A stretch of 64,000 nucleotides of DNA from NCBI GenBank assembly GCA_907163375.1, contig CAJQUW010003454.1, forward strand, positions 173,448 through 237,447. The letters run 5' to 3'. The stretch's first letter is position 1, and each line of letters opens with the position of its first letter. Shown here piece after piece: positions 45,009 to 56,329 of the stretch. The DNA comes from Prostheceraeus crozeri (lineage: Eukaryota > Platyhelminthes > Polycladida > Euryleptidae). Below the pieces are notes generated by a model, which was not told the origin of the DNA, did no database searches, and saw nothing but the letters and a program-made list of their open reading frames with translations. Position numbers and translations under genes: made by a program.

Positions 45009-45580
45009 TCGGGCAGGAAGGTAAGAGCATGGATGAAACAAGGGATCATGATACTGGGATATTCAAAGCAACCAGCATGTGCATATTGCAAGCACCTCCT
45101 GATCTAAGTGCATTGGTCGACATAAAGATCCTTTCTTTCCCTAGTAACTGAATGCTTGATTCGGGGCCGCGACCCAAGATACTGGATATAAAGAAAAGAA
45201 AGAAAGAAAAAATATATATTTACGAATTGAAAATCACAAAATGAAACAGAATTAAATAGGTTGGAATACATGTAAGGTCGGACAGGTCGATGAAAATCAA
45301 AGATGCAAGCACAGTATAACAATATGAAGACACGCTGTGAATTGGATCAGCAGCAAGAATAAATATGTAACGCTTCTTCATGTATTAAATATTTGATTCA
45401 CAGCTGTGGTCAGAACATTCCACAACCGCAATAGTATATTAATATGTTTAAGCAAACAGCTAAACAAATAAATTTAGTTAGCCGTTGCTATAAACCTAGA
45501 CGTAGAGCCCAGCTATAATGGATGCATGTGGTTGACCGGATAACTGCAGAATATGCGCGGTCTAACTACAGGCCGCTATA
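45009..45580. other. non-coding stretch
   Basis: No gene is seen. An AAGAAAGAAAG run lies near 45193-45210. Confidence 0.4.
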
Positions 45581-46109
45581 CCACATGCAAGAACTTGCTA
45601 AGTAAGAAAAAAGAAATTCTTAATACACAACTAGGATAGGAAAATAGCCACTCATCGCTTGTGGATTGCTGTGAATTCCTTAGAAATGCTCTGATCGCCA
45701 CGATTTCTTCTGATTCGAAGAATTTAGATCATGGTGCACAAGGTTTGTCGATAAAGTTAGTACTTCCGATCATTGTTGAAAAGATAGCAGGCGCAGGAAA
45801 AAACGTTCATAAACTTCTCTGTAGGACTTGACATAGCAAATGTGAGGGAGAAGCAGACACTGCTAAGTTCTCCACAGAAGTTTATGAATCCCTTTTCCTG
45901 CGCCTGTTGTCATTTTCAGGACTCACGTTTTTATCCACCGGTCAACAGTCACTGAAACTTCGCACAATCTTGAGTGTTTATTGTTGAGCTGGCTGCTCAT
46001 TGTTCGATGGATGTGTCATCAGATTGTGCGAATTCATCAGCATTACGTGTGAGCTACGAAAATTCCCTTCTGGACAAACAGAAGAAGAGACGACCTGCCT
46101 GATTCAGTG
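45581..46109 (+). mobile_element. hAT-like MITE, copy 8, diverged
   Basis: Homology starts inside the left part of the family (CACATGCAAGAACTTGC), so the left TIR is missing. It runs to a mutated right tip (TGATTCAGTG). An internal inverted duplication folds 45788-45837 onto 45870-45920: GCAGGCGCAGG and TAAACTTCTCTGTAG recur in reverse as CAGAAGTTTATGAA and CCTGCGCCTG. It is the most diverged copy. Confidence 0.78.
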
Positions 46110-47179
46110 GTGCCAGTCAACACTAGCTTCAATTTTAAAGTTACGTCTATATTTCTTGTTATTATTGAAATTTTTTCTACTTCATACTACTTGGAAGCAT
46201 CCACAATTTTTGCTGTTAGAAGCTTGGCCATCACACAAGACTTGAGATATTCGAAAATCCGAAAAGAAAGTTGATTAACGAAATGCAAATACCCTGCATG
46301 TAAGTACATGTGGAAGTTGGATTGAACTCACTCATGTTTTCAGGGAATATTGAGATGTGCGCATCCTGCATGTCATCTCCAACTAAGAATTGATTTCTCC
46401 TGTCACGGGAAAGTTTGCAACACTGCACTATCATTTTTCCTGCCTATCACATGTTTATGACACTTCACCTTTTCTGAAATGTTTGCTGCTAATGCTCGTC
46501 TTATCTCTTAATACAACATTCAGTCAAATATCCTTGGAATCCGAGTTTCCATACTCAGCGAAGTGGAAATGAAACTTCGCATAGAGATAGAAGGAAAGAG
46601 AATGGACGTGCGGTGATTGACGAATGCTTATCTCACTATGTGAGAATTTACTTTTAATATCGCTGTCTCACAATCAGAGTGGGAACCCAGCAGGGCTTGA
46701 AAATTAGAAACCAAGAAAGGGCCCGAGCCTTGAACCTACGGGGGTCTGCAATTCTTTCCCCATGTCGCATCTTCGATGTAATCCTCGAAAAACTAATCCG
46801 GCAGACTTGCGATTAGCTTTAGCGGATGTCAAAACTTTCCCCCAAAAGTCACTAGATTTGACCAATTAGTATCTATTCTATCTACTAAGCAACTAGCAGC
46901 TATTGTTGGTCACAAAGCAAGAGTTTCTTTTGATCGAAAAGCGTCTTTTGATCATTCAGTTAGGCTAATTTAACTTTTCAGTTATCCTGTGCACACATGC
47001 TCAATCAATGACGTTTCATGAGCATCGAGCGGGTAATCAAATAGGAAAATTGTGATGTGTAACCTATCAAGCACTCAACGATTTCGCATAGTACAAGGAA
47101 ATGTGTACACTACGTAATCATTCTGCAACATTCTTCATTACAATTTGTATAACAGGGTACCGGAATGTATTCATCTTTA
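46110..47179. other. non-coding stretch
   Basis: No feature is recognised; frames of 60-67 codons only. Confidence 0.4.
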
Positions 47180-47181
47180 TA

Positions 47182-47385
47182 CACTGTAAACTCTAGGGCA
47201 CGAAATTACGCTTGAATTAGGCACGAAATTTAGGCATCAATTCTAACCAACACAAGGCACGAGTAGGCACGAATGTCATACGTGGCGCCTACTGCGCCTC
47301 GAGACACTAGAAAGGCACTAACTAGGCGCTAACTGGCACGAAATTTCGGTTTCGTGCCTAAATTAGTCCCCTACAGTTTGCAGTG
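47182..47385. mobile_element. TA-type MITE, CACTGTAAACTCTAGGGC family, copy 2
   Basis: 204 bp between TA dinucleotides at 47180-47181 and 47386-47387. It is collinear with 39206-39466 but lacks about 60 bp of the interior. The right tip has one change (TTTGCAGTG). Confidence 0.85.
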
Positions 47386-47387
47386 TA

Positions 47388-48109
47388 GGATGTTACATGA
47401 AGATAACTATTACCATAAATTGGTGCATTGCATTCAGCCAATTTGGTACTGTAAATAACGATCATAATGGTGATTTATTTCCGAAGTTCGGTCAAATTTC
47501 AAAAACAATAATAATAACTTTTCTAAGCATCATAAAGAATATTGATGTTTCCTACATTGAAAAGCAAATGGAATTATTGAAGACTTTGAATTTCTTGGGG
47601 TTGAGCATAAAGATTTGAGCTGAAATAATCATCCAACTGAGTATCTCTCCAAAACGGCGAGTCAGCGATTCTATGCGTTTTCGACCGTTATGGCCACATC
47701 TTTCAAGCTTCACTATTGCTGTATTCGCTGTGTTGGGGTACGCGTACAGAGTATTCGTCGGATTAATAATAGTATAGATCATCTTCTGTCCTCATGCGAA
47801 TCGACAAACATAGAATCATCAAATGATGTCGTAGACGATATGTCTGTGAAAAAGAAGAGATAATCAACCAAAGGTACAATATAAGCAAGAAAATGTTTCG
47901 GGAAATAGAAAACAATGATGTGCATATTTTAAAAGACAGTCACGGCAAAAAGTCAGTCCGGTACCATTGCCATTCCATTCTGCAGAACTGGAGGGTCCAC
48001 ACTTCCTTTATGCCGTTTCCTTCTTCCCTTATGAACAAGTGAATTTCTTGTGCTACTATACTTCCTTGTGATTTACTTAATGATATTTTCCTTGAATGGT
48101 TTGGTCTTG
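47388..48109. other. non-coding stretch
   Basis: The 73- and 76-codon frames here show no domain. Confidence 0.4.
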
Positions 48110-48633
48110 CAGGAGATTATTGAAGCAGTCTCGGATGCAGTGACACCATCCAGGTATGTAACGGGAATTGACTTTGTGTCGAGTGGTCAAACAAAGAGAC
48201 GAAATCTCCTCGTGTGTCTCGATTTGCTCCGCGGAAGTGGGAAGCTCGAGTGGATAGACAACTGCCAGATGAATTATCCTTATCTGACCAACGGCCTGAC
48301 CTAGTGTTGATCGATGCGGTAGGGAGGAGAATGATTATGGGCGAACAACCGTTCCCTGGGAAGAGAACGTTGAGGATGTCCATAAGAGGAAAGCTGCCAA
48401 ATATGTAGAACTTGTCGAAGGGATTCTGAAGCAAGGGTGGAAATGTGAGCTCATGCCCTTTGAAGTGGGATGCCGCGGTTTCGTTGCTAAATCGGTGAGG
48501 AAATGTTTTGCTATAGCCGGTGATAAAAACGTAAAGATTACCATCAATAAGTCGAGTGCAAAGGCGGAGGAAGGTAGCAGCTATACGTTAAGGACCTGGG
48601 CGCAACGAGCTGTTGCGGACCCACCATCTTGAG
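48110..48633 (+). pseudogene. C-terminal restriction-like endonuclease of a non-LTR retrotransposon
   Basis: Three frames together give a recognisable C-terminus. QEIIEAVSDAVTPSR and GIDFVSSGQTKRR lie at 48112-48200. WEARVDRQLPDELSL and RPDLVLIDAVGRRMIMGE lie at 48241-48350. LVEGILKQGWKCELMPFEVG and CRGFVAKSVRKCFA lie at 48411-48510, ending at TGA 48631-48633. RPDLVL plus a following E (MGE) fits the PD-(D/E)XK motif of restriction-like endonucleases in R2-like elements. Frameshifts near 48240 and 48350 break it. The reverse transcriptase is absent upstream. Confidence 0.75.
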
Positions 48634-49389
48634 AGATAGTGAGCTTAATGGGTCGAATTCTCGGTGAAGGATGGCGCCCAGCTGATGACTCATGTCCCTT
48701 TTTGGGTGCAGCAGTTGCTGTTTCACATAAAAATTTACTTTGAACGCGAGCTTGATCTACATGCTTTGTAAAATCGATCATTACTTGTTTCAAAAAACAC
48801 TAAGTTACTTAATTTTAAAAGGATGAGTCAAAAATCGACCACTTTAAATTCTAAATTGCTATTTGTAGTACGAAAATGAGAGGGAAAGAGCAAATGAATC
48901 TAAAACCATAACAAAGTTGGCACTTGACACAAAGTGAGCACCAAGAAGTTCAAGTGATTCAGAGCGACGCTTCAGCCGTTAGCCAGTATATAGCATGTCT
49001 CGTTTCCTCATTTTCTAATTATGGTATTCATTTTCATTAACTCACTCATCTGTTGCATGTAACAATTCAAAAGTAAAAATCACCGACTTTTATCCAATCC
49101 TCAATTAATGATCGACGGAATGTGAGTAGAGAAAAAAGAGATTGATTTTTTCAAGGAATGTTGGAATGTTTTTAATGGAATGTTGAACATCTTCCTCTGA
49201 GAGTAATCATTCCAATGCAACTGAAGTGTGTAACTTCAAATGCCTATAGAAGGGGAGCACGACACAAGGAGTCAGGATTGATTTTGAAAAAGACGTAGTA
49301 GACAACAGGATTGGTACTGGCCGCTATAAACCCGGTCGGATACAACCGTCGAAGATAATTTCCGAGGTATGCACTATTCAATGTCTATG
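48634..49389. other. non-coding stretch
   Basis: No feature is recognised. The minus-strand frames over 48117-48793 are shadows of the endonuclease remnant or unrecognised. Confidence 0.4.
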
Positions 49390-49588
49390 CCGTGACAGAT
49401 GATCCCATAGATTAAGTATATTAGGTAGAGTAGCAACTCAGCATTGATTAAATCCCCAATGTGCATGCAGTTTCGATTTTATTAAATGAACTCGAGTTGT
49501 GACTCAGTACCACATATGAGATATGCAACTTTTGCAGTTTTGGAGAAATTACTACGGAATTGACTGATCATGATAATAGTGTTCTACA

Positions 49589-49663
49589 CACAGAATTAGA
49601 TTCATCTGCGCGCGCTTCGGTTCCTAGAAAGGAAAACCTAACCTAAATATTGAAATGGCACAT
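49589..49663 (-). mobile_element. hAT-like MITE, left-end fragment
   Basis: CACAGAATTAGATTC then a diverged stretch ending TTGAAATGGCACA. This aligns with the first 75 or so bases of a reverse-oriented family member. Copy 9 begins directly after it. Confidence 0.6.
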
Positions 49664-50188
49664 CACAGAATTAGACAACTTGCTCCTTCTCGAATGGATA
49701 ATTCGGGTATCACTTGCTATTGGAAATGGCAAACAATAAGCTGTTAGCAGAGGACACCACAGCCAGTGAGAGATGCGTGCGTGCTGTGATATCACTTCGC
49801 ACACACCAAAACACACATCCCTGTCTTGGCTTCGATTCAATGTATGCACTATACAGTGAGCAATGCCGAGGAGAGGATGTGAAACCATCAAGTGAACTAA
49901 TTTTCCTACGCCTGCAACTTTTTTTAATAATGATCGGAAGGGCCAACATTATGGAGAAAACTTGTGCGCAATGATCTGAATTCTTCGAATCTGAAGGAAT
50001 TTTGGCAATCGAAACACTTTGCTGGAACTCATATTAATCCGCAAGCGACGCAGAACTTTTTTCCTATCTCTGTAAGGTATTAGGAATTCCTTTTTGCCCA
50101 CTTAATAGGTTCCTCAATGTGCCGTCCACTTTGCACTAATCACACTTCTAGCAAACTGAAGCAGATAGACAAAATATCTAATTCTGTG
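49664..50188 (-). mobile_element. hAT-like MITE, copy 9, diverged subfamily
   Basis: CACAGAATTAGACAACTTG to ATCTAATTCTGTG, 525 bp. The half nearer 50188 matches the family well. The half nearer 49664 is largely different, so it is a subfamily with a replaced interior. An 86-codon frame crosses it; no domain is seen. No target duplication is visible. Confidence 0.75.
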
Positions 50189-50775
50189 GTTTTACAAAGT
50201 CTACCCTACGTGTCATGTCAACATTTGAGAAGCAATATAATTTGTCATATTAACAACTTGATGCTCACAAAGCCTGTCACTAAGAGCACAACATCATAAT
50301 TAAAGACAGAGATCATAATTGACTTCAAAAGATTAGTAAATAGGTACAAATTGCTACTCAGGTTCAAAAAATGAAACATAAATTTAGAGAATCATAAAAT
50401 TATGCCGATGAAAATTGAATTAAAAACTTAAATTTTCAGCCACAGAAGCACAATAATATCTTAACTTCTCCATGAAGTTTTGCATTTTAATGTGGTTCAT
50501 GAAACTTGCTTGATAATCAAATCAATCTCTGCTTAATTAGGATACCTGTTGGTAAGTGCCTTTTCCTTTTGATATTTATAAGTTTCATACTACTTATATA
50601 GTGGCTTCACGTCGGTAGTATATAAACAGACAAACAATTTGGAAAAATTGCGCTTTTCAAAAATTGTTTAAGAGACTGCAGGAGCGCAATCTCGGCAAAA
50701 AGTTGAATATTTTCATATAAAAATTCTTACTGCATACAGTCACTTCTTTGAGTCGACACTCTACCTACTATACAC

Positions 50776-51542
50776 TGACTCTATGGTAAGGTTTATGTAT
50801 ATCTATGAATATCTCGACATAGCGGAGTCATTCCTCGGGGCATTGAGAGTATTGACATCAAATTCGCCGCCAATAGAATTGGCCATTCCTAAGTGAATGT
50901 CTATGAAATGTAGGCATGATATTGCAGATTGTGTAGCGTCCAGCTGTCTGAAAGCAGATGGCGGTCAGGATGAGATCTATAGAAGTCAAATTTCTATGGC
51001 TAGAAATTAAACCTCGCCCCAGAGGGAGGCGTTTTTCTCCGCTCCCCTGGTGATTTTTTTGCATCTTTTAAATCAAGCAAGCTGATAGCATTCCTAGTAG
51101 CTTACTTTCTACGTATTATGCAATTTTTGACTGAAGAAAGATAAGTTTGGCGCTATAGACACATTTGTCGTGAGATCTGTTTGAAAATTTTCATGTTTGG
51201 AATAGTTTAGCTGATTTCTGTGTATTCACTTCTAATGTATATTGCCGCATCAATTCTTGATGTAATAAGTTGAGATTATATAAATCATTCAATGGAATTC
51301 AAGTTTCAAATATGATTTTACACTATTTTTGTACTTTTTGTTCTGCATCTTATCATCAATTATATTGAAGATCTTCAGAATCATGTTGCTTTTAGGCTCA
51401 CTGTCTCGATAAAAGTTCATCGAATTGGTTTGTTTCTTCACCTGCAGAAACTAAATGCTAAAATGTGCGATATCAGTCATATTTTAGTTAAACTAAAAGT
51501 TTGAATTACTTGACCTTCGACCTCATCTTATACAGTGATGCA
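50776..51542. other. non-coding stretch
   Basis: No feature is recognised. Confidence 0.4.
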
Positions 51543-51790
51543 ATCTCAGAGCGACTAATAATCATCATTTTATTAACCACCATGACCAGATTTTTCGATC
51601 AGTTTATGGATTATAATTTTTTGCTGTTATTTTCCATTTAAAGTTGTAATTTCTATTATAATGGAAATTTGTTAAAATTTGGCGTTTTTGACTTTTGAAC
51701 TTCGCCTCAGTCCACGGATTTTACAAATAATGCTGCTTCTATGAATCCCCTTTCAATGATGAGTGGTTTGGAAAAATATTTTCGGATATC
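51543..51790 (+). repeat. local direct repeat, unit 1
   Basis: Matches 52326-52570 over about 240 bp, about 783 bp away: AATAATCATCATTTT, TTATAATTTTTTGCTG and TTTCTATTATAATGG are shared. A GC-rich hairpin (CACCCCCCCCACAGTGGGGCG area, about 51806-51826) follows this unit only. Confidence 0.8.
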
Positions 51791-52325
51791 AGCAGGGGAG
51801 AGCGCACCCCCCCCACAGTGGGGCGCGGTCGGAAAAATACCCCAGTTGGACGAGAGAATAGAATAATTCTTTATTTGGTTCACTTGTTTGCATGCGGTGA
51901 ACTCTACAAACTGCGATGAAATTACGGAAAAGATAATGGTCACAGAGGAGAAAGAAAGAAAAAAGAAAAAAAAGAAAAATTTATTCAAGCAGAAAATTAT
52001 TTACAAAAACGAATAAAAGAGTTCTGAAAGCGCTTGGTTCTTGCACGGGGCGAAAGTTCAGTGAACATTGTGTCTAAATGCTAAACGTGCTATGACATAT
52101 CATGACGTCAGAGCGACAGTGAACATTCTATCCAAAGTGCTTATGTACTTACTTTGATTCTACCAAACTAAGGAGGACTTAAAGAACACACCATTGAAAG
52201 AAGTGAATGAGAAGATATTGGAAAATACATTAAGTGCAAATCACCTTATGGAATCCACTCGCAGAAGCTAATAAAGATTATAGACTATTTCTCCGATAAA
52301 GAACGTGATTTAGACGTAAATGCCC
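51791..52325. other. non-coding stretch between local repeats
   Basis: Contains the C8 tract hairpin at about 51806 and a purine-rich AAGAAAAAAAAG tract at about 51955-51978. No gene is seen. Confidence 0.4.
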
Positions 52326-52570
52326 AATAATCATCATTTTGTTAACCACATTGACCAGATCTTTCGATCAGTGGATGGTTTATAATTTTTTGCTGCTATT
52401 TTCCATTTCAAGTTATAATTTCTATTATAATGGAAATTTGTTAAAATTTGGCTTTTTTTGCCTTTGACACAGGGGCAGGGATGACTTTAAAGAATGAAAA
52501 TAATGCTGCTTTTCTGAATCCTCTTCCAGTGCCCCTTCGATTGATGAGTTGTTTGGCAAAATTGATGCAA
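52326..52570 (+). repeat. local direct repeat, unit 2
   Basis: The second copy of the 51543-51790 unit, with an extra segment near 52530. Confidence 0.8.
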
Positions 52571-53267
52571 TAGTTCGGAAGACCAGCCGCCAGTGTGTCG
52601 AGGGTGAATCCAAAGTTTGAGTGTCATCAGAGTATGAACAGATTCCGGGCTTGCCCTCACTCCCCACGTAATGACACCCAGACATTTATGTTATTGTAAT
52701 ACACTGCAGCAGCAAGCATTCTGAGACCTTATCATGCTGTCAGATAATCATATTGAAACAACTAATCCATATATGTTTTCAATCAGCACATCCTGGAGAA
52801 ACAGGAAAGAACATTCAGCTGAATGTCAGCCTTGATTACCCATGGGATCATAGTTCCCAAATTAGATTAGTTTCATGATTCTTATGACACTTAGGGATCG
52901 ATGAAGGCGAACACGGTTACCCTTTTAATAAATATTCATATAAGTGCAATCCAACAAAATACTAAACTCTCAAACTCTTATCATTTCAATTATGTTCTGT
53001 ATGTCTATGTTTCGGAAGAATCTACCAAACAGCGAGGATTCGAAGCAATTGGACTGCTTTGGGCTTCCACTGCAACTTGTAGGCCCACTAGGAACGCGAA
53101 ACTAAACATCAACAAGACTCTTGATTTCTGCGTCAAAACCGTCACCTTTGTTTTATTCGCAAGTAATTAGAACTGAGATGCATGCGCGTTCTAGTTTTGA
53201 CACAATTAAGGACACAAGCCTAACATCTCACGCGGTAGGGCATGAACATACATATAGGCATGTATGA
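52571..53267. other. non-coding stretch
   Basis: An ATG-initiated 89-codon frame at 52901-53170 has no recognisable domain. Confidence 0.35.
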
Positions 53268-53730
53268 ACCGTGATAGAGAAAAAAGATTGTCTTTTAACT
53301 CAGTAATTTAGTAGAGAAGACAAGCCATCCAAGCCTCGATCACGCCTACGGCCACAGGTAACATCAGAGACGAAAGTGAAGTAGGCTACTAGCTTGATTG
53401 AGAACACTACCTCTTACCCTAGCGTCAATCGTGTGTGATGGTACATATTAAAATGGAAAGTGTACTCACATTTTTTGGAGAAGGATGGGGATTTACCTGC
53501 CTGGTGATTTATCAATGCAAGATTTTCTTTGTTGTTTTCAAACCAAGTATTGCCAAGTATTAATTCAAAATTATGTATAGTTGATAAACTTTCATTGAAA
53601 ATGATTGATAATTGATACAGCAATGATCACTAGAAATACGTTCAGGTAAGCCTATAATGATCTATGATGTAAGTGATGTAACTATAGGCTTATATGCTTG
53701 TCACCCGAAGTCGGAGTCCTATCAAAATGA
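53268..53730 (+). mobile_element. BED-hAT family fragment
   Basis: Internal homology to 30.6-31.0 and 57.9-58.5 kb: AACCGTGATAG, TAGAGAAGACAAGCC, and TTGATAAACTTTCAT then GAAAATGATTGATAATTGATA. It ends near GAAGTCGGAGTCCTATC. Both TIRs are gone, and the BED exon is deleted in its middle. Confidence 0.75.
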
Positions 53731-54041
53731 CAATACTCAGTATGCCTGGTACTAGCATGCACCAATTGTGTGGTGTGAATTGATCAGAAGGCTCTGGGAC
53801 ACCGGTTTTGCAGGTATTAAAATGGTCCGATAAAAATAGGGTTAAGTCTATATTTGTTATTGCCAATGCTGAAACGTTTCATGTCAAACATATTTTTCTT
53901 CCTGAAAATTCTACTTGGCACTAAAGCTTGTAGCACAACTTGCACTTTTAGTTCATTTGAATTTTAAACGTTAACTTGAGTTGTATTCAATTACAAGTCA
54001 ACATTATCAACATAGTTGACCAGTTTGGGAGTCAGGCGATG

Positions 54042-54259
54042 CATTTTACAGGTTAGTTAAAAGGGTTTCTGACTCTGTTTAATATAATACTGATATAATT
54101 TATTGGTCAAATGTAAACAGTAGTAAGTTACACTTCGCTCAGCGTGACTGGCCTTCGGCGTCCAGCGCCTTCTTAACGGTCGATTGTCAAACGGCCTCGT
54201 CACGCTGTGCGAAGTGTAACTCATCGAGTCAGAAACTCTCTTAACTGATCTGTAAAATG
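54042..54259. mobile_element. 218-bp fold-back element
   Basis: The left end CATTTTACAGGTTAGTTAA mirrors the right TTAACTGATCTGTAAAATG. Inside, GTTACACTTCGC-CAGCGTGAC mirrors GTCACGCTG-GCGAAGTGTAAC. The whole forms a long imperfect hairpin around a GC-rich loop (about 54150-54200). No target duplication is identified. Confidence 0.75.
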
Positions 54260-55009
54260 AATATTATCAGCGGACTTTTTAAATACTCACTCCTTATGGT
54301 TAATCATCTCGACGTCATATCTAGAAATCAAAAGAATTTAGTTGCTAAAATTCGGCAATGCGTCAAAATATGAGATAGGCTAAGTAACTATTGGGGATTC
54401 AAATGTATTCCTATCTATAGTGTGGTCCATTTCTATGGTTAGTAGAATATTGATACAAAGTTGATTTGACATAGAAATCAATTGATCATGGCTGAAAAAG
54501 ATGGCGTATTTGTCGCCACTTAAAATACATTAGAGTAATGGGGAGTTTCCACACTTGATATTCACACACTCGTATATAAACACTTTGGTGTACAGCGGTT
54601 TTCGTGAAGTTGTAGCAAATGTTTTGTGAAATATTGAGGGGCCAGTGATGTTAAGGACAAGAAGAATTTGGAGTCCATATTTTTATATCGCATCCATCAT
54701 GTTTTGCCAGCAATGAGATAAAACAACATTATCCTCAATCTCTGAGGAATAACTTTTGCATGACAAATCGAACAACTTTCTGTCCATTTTTGGCTGAAAC
54801 GTCAGGCATTAGGACTCATTAGATCTTTCCATGAATGGAAGCTCTTATGAAAATTAAGGTGAAGCAGCGTTCTCATTCTTCCGTGTGAACTCAGGAGGTC
54901 AGGTGACGAGATTTTCCACACCTCTTGATTACAGTGTAACACGATGAATTTGAAGTAAATAAGGTAAAGGTGAATGATCTCTTGACAGTGAACTCATTTA
55001 GATAAACAT
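54260..55009. other. non-coding stretch
   Basis: No feature is recognised. Confidence 0.4.
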
Positions 55010-55017
55010 GTGGTGTC

Positions 55018-56195
55018 CAGGGCTAGGATCGGTTAACCGGTTAACCGGTGAACCGGTTGCACTTTCTCTTAACCGGTTAAAATCGGTTACGACGTTTCAT
55101 TAGATTTAACGTGTACTACACTACGTGTATGATGAAATCCGATTGAACTAAAGATTTTACACTGGTTTCATGGAGTAGTGGTTGCTCATTCATCCTCATC
55201 CACAATCCATTCAAACTCATTCATTACAATTCGCAATCCTTTAGTCGTGCTGCTACGTACACATGGTCAGTATATTTCAACAATTTTATTAGGTTGATGT
55301 ACAATAAGATTATGTTGACATTTGTATTTTCAATTTGATGTAATCTAAGTAACATCAGTCCATTTAATACTTATAGTGGGCCTATGCATAGAGTGACCTA
55401 TTTAACTGCGGAAAGTCTTACACCATTTGTAGTTTTAACCTAAAAAGTGGTGAATAGGATAAGTTAGCAATAATAACACACAGACGACATCGCATAGGCT
55501 ATATATGCCAATAAAAACTAACTCACTTTGAATTGAGTTGGCAAAGAATATAGGGCCTACATGTAGCCGTAGGTGTCACTTGCAAAATCGGTTTCTATTG
55601 AAACAACCACTTTGGAAATAACATTCGTAAATTTGGAGATGTAAGCTTACTTATCAAGTGGACAATAGGATAGATAGGTTTATTAAGCAGGATTCATACA
55701 GAAGCACTGACTATTATACTAGTAGAAATAGTAGAAACCAAAACTAGTACGCTAACGATTGAAACATAGCGAGTAATAAAAATGAAATAATAATAGGCAT
55801 TTTTTGGAAGGAATGACAACCGTCCTTTACAGCTACAATCATCGTTCATACAATGAATTGCAAGCGATCCCTGAAGTTATCGATGATCCAGTTGACGTAT
55901 CCAGTGGATTATCCAAATCAGCCAGACTGTTAATGATATGGTTAAACTTCAGAGTATCGAAGACTTTTGAATAGTCGTAGGCAGCAACCACAACATTATC
56001 AATTGAACTATCATCTAAACGTGAAGTTCTGTATTCATGCAATGAAATCACAGCACTGCAAATGGAGGAATTAGGTCAAAACCCAAAGTGGCAAGGTCCG
56101 TAGTTTTTGATAAACCTTGACAACTAAATAAATAACGGGAATCCTCCTCTAACCGATTTTAACCGATTAACCGATTTTAACCGGTCCTAGCCCTG
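55018..56195. mobile_element. hAT element with GGTTAACC-rich ends, non-autonomous
   Basis: The left end CAGGGCTAGGATCGGTTAA and the right end, read inward, CAGGGCTAGGACCGGTTAA form the TIR. A perfect 8-bp duplication, GTGGTGTC, lies at 55010-55017 and 56196-56203. Both ends carry subterminal ACCGGTT / AACCGATT repeats. CAGGG termini and 8-bp duplications are hAT hallmarks. No transposase is found; the interior contains a LINE fragment. Confidence 0.9.
55800..56055 (-). pseudogene. LINE reverse transcriptase fragment inside hAT element
   Basis: On the minus strand, VVVAAYDYSKVFDTLKFNHI matches RT motif A (AYDYSKAFDTLxFxHI). After a one-base frameshift near 55900 the next block reads YVNWIIDNFRDRLQFIV, the segment that follows in Jockey/CR1-like reverse transcriptases. 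The fragment ends in a stop, and no other RT motifs are present. It was carried into, or inserted within, the hAT element. Confidence 0.78.
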
Positions 56196-56329
56196 GTGGT
56201 GTCGTCTTTATTATTCTGACCATTATTAAATCAAATACTTACAGTGAATTAGTTGCCCACGCGCATTTATCTGCTGCATTTTGACACTTGAATGTGAGAA
56301 ATCGCCATTTGAATCTTTAAATGCTCACA

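Larger units (their letters stand above)
49390..50775 (+). repeat. dispersed repeat, relative of 20645-21452
   Basis: Collinear with the 20.6-kb repeat on both sides of the hAT-like MITE block at 49589-50188. Shared segments include TATATTAGGTAGAGTAGCAAC and the AGTC(A/G)ACACTCTAC end. The MITE block therefore postdates the duplication of this repeat. Confidence 0.65.

Noticed and set aside
46725-46850. tRNA-like B box on the minus strand (GTAGGTTCAAGGCTC)
   Set aside because: No matching A box or cloverleaf could be drawn.
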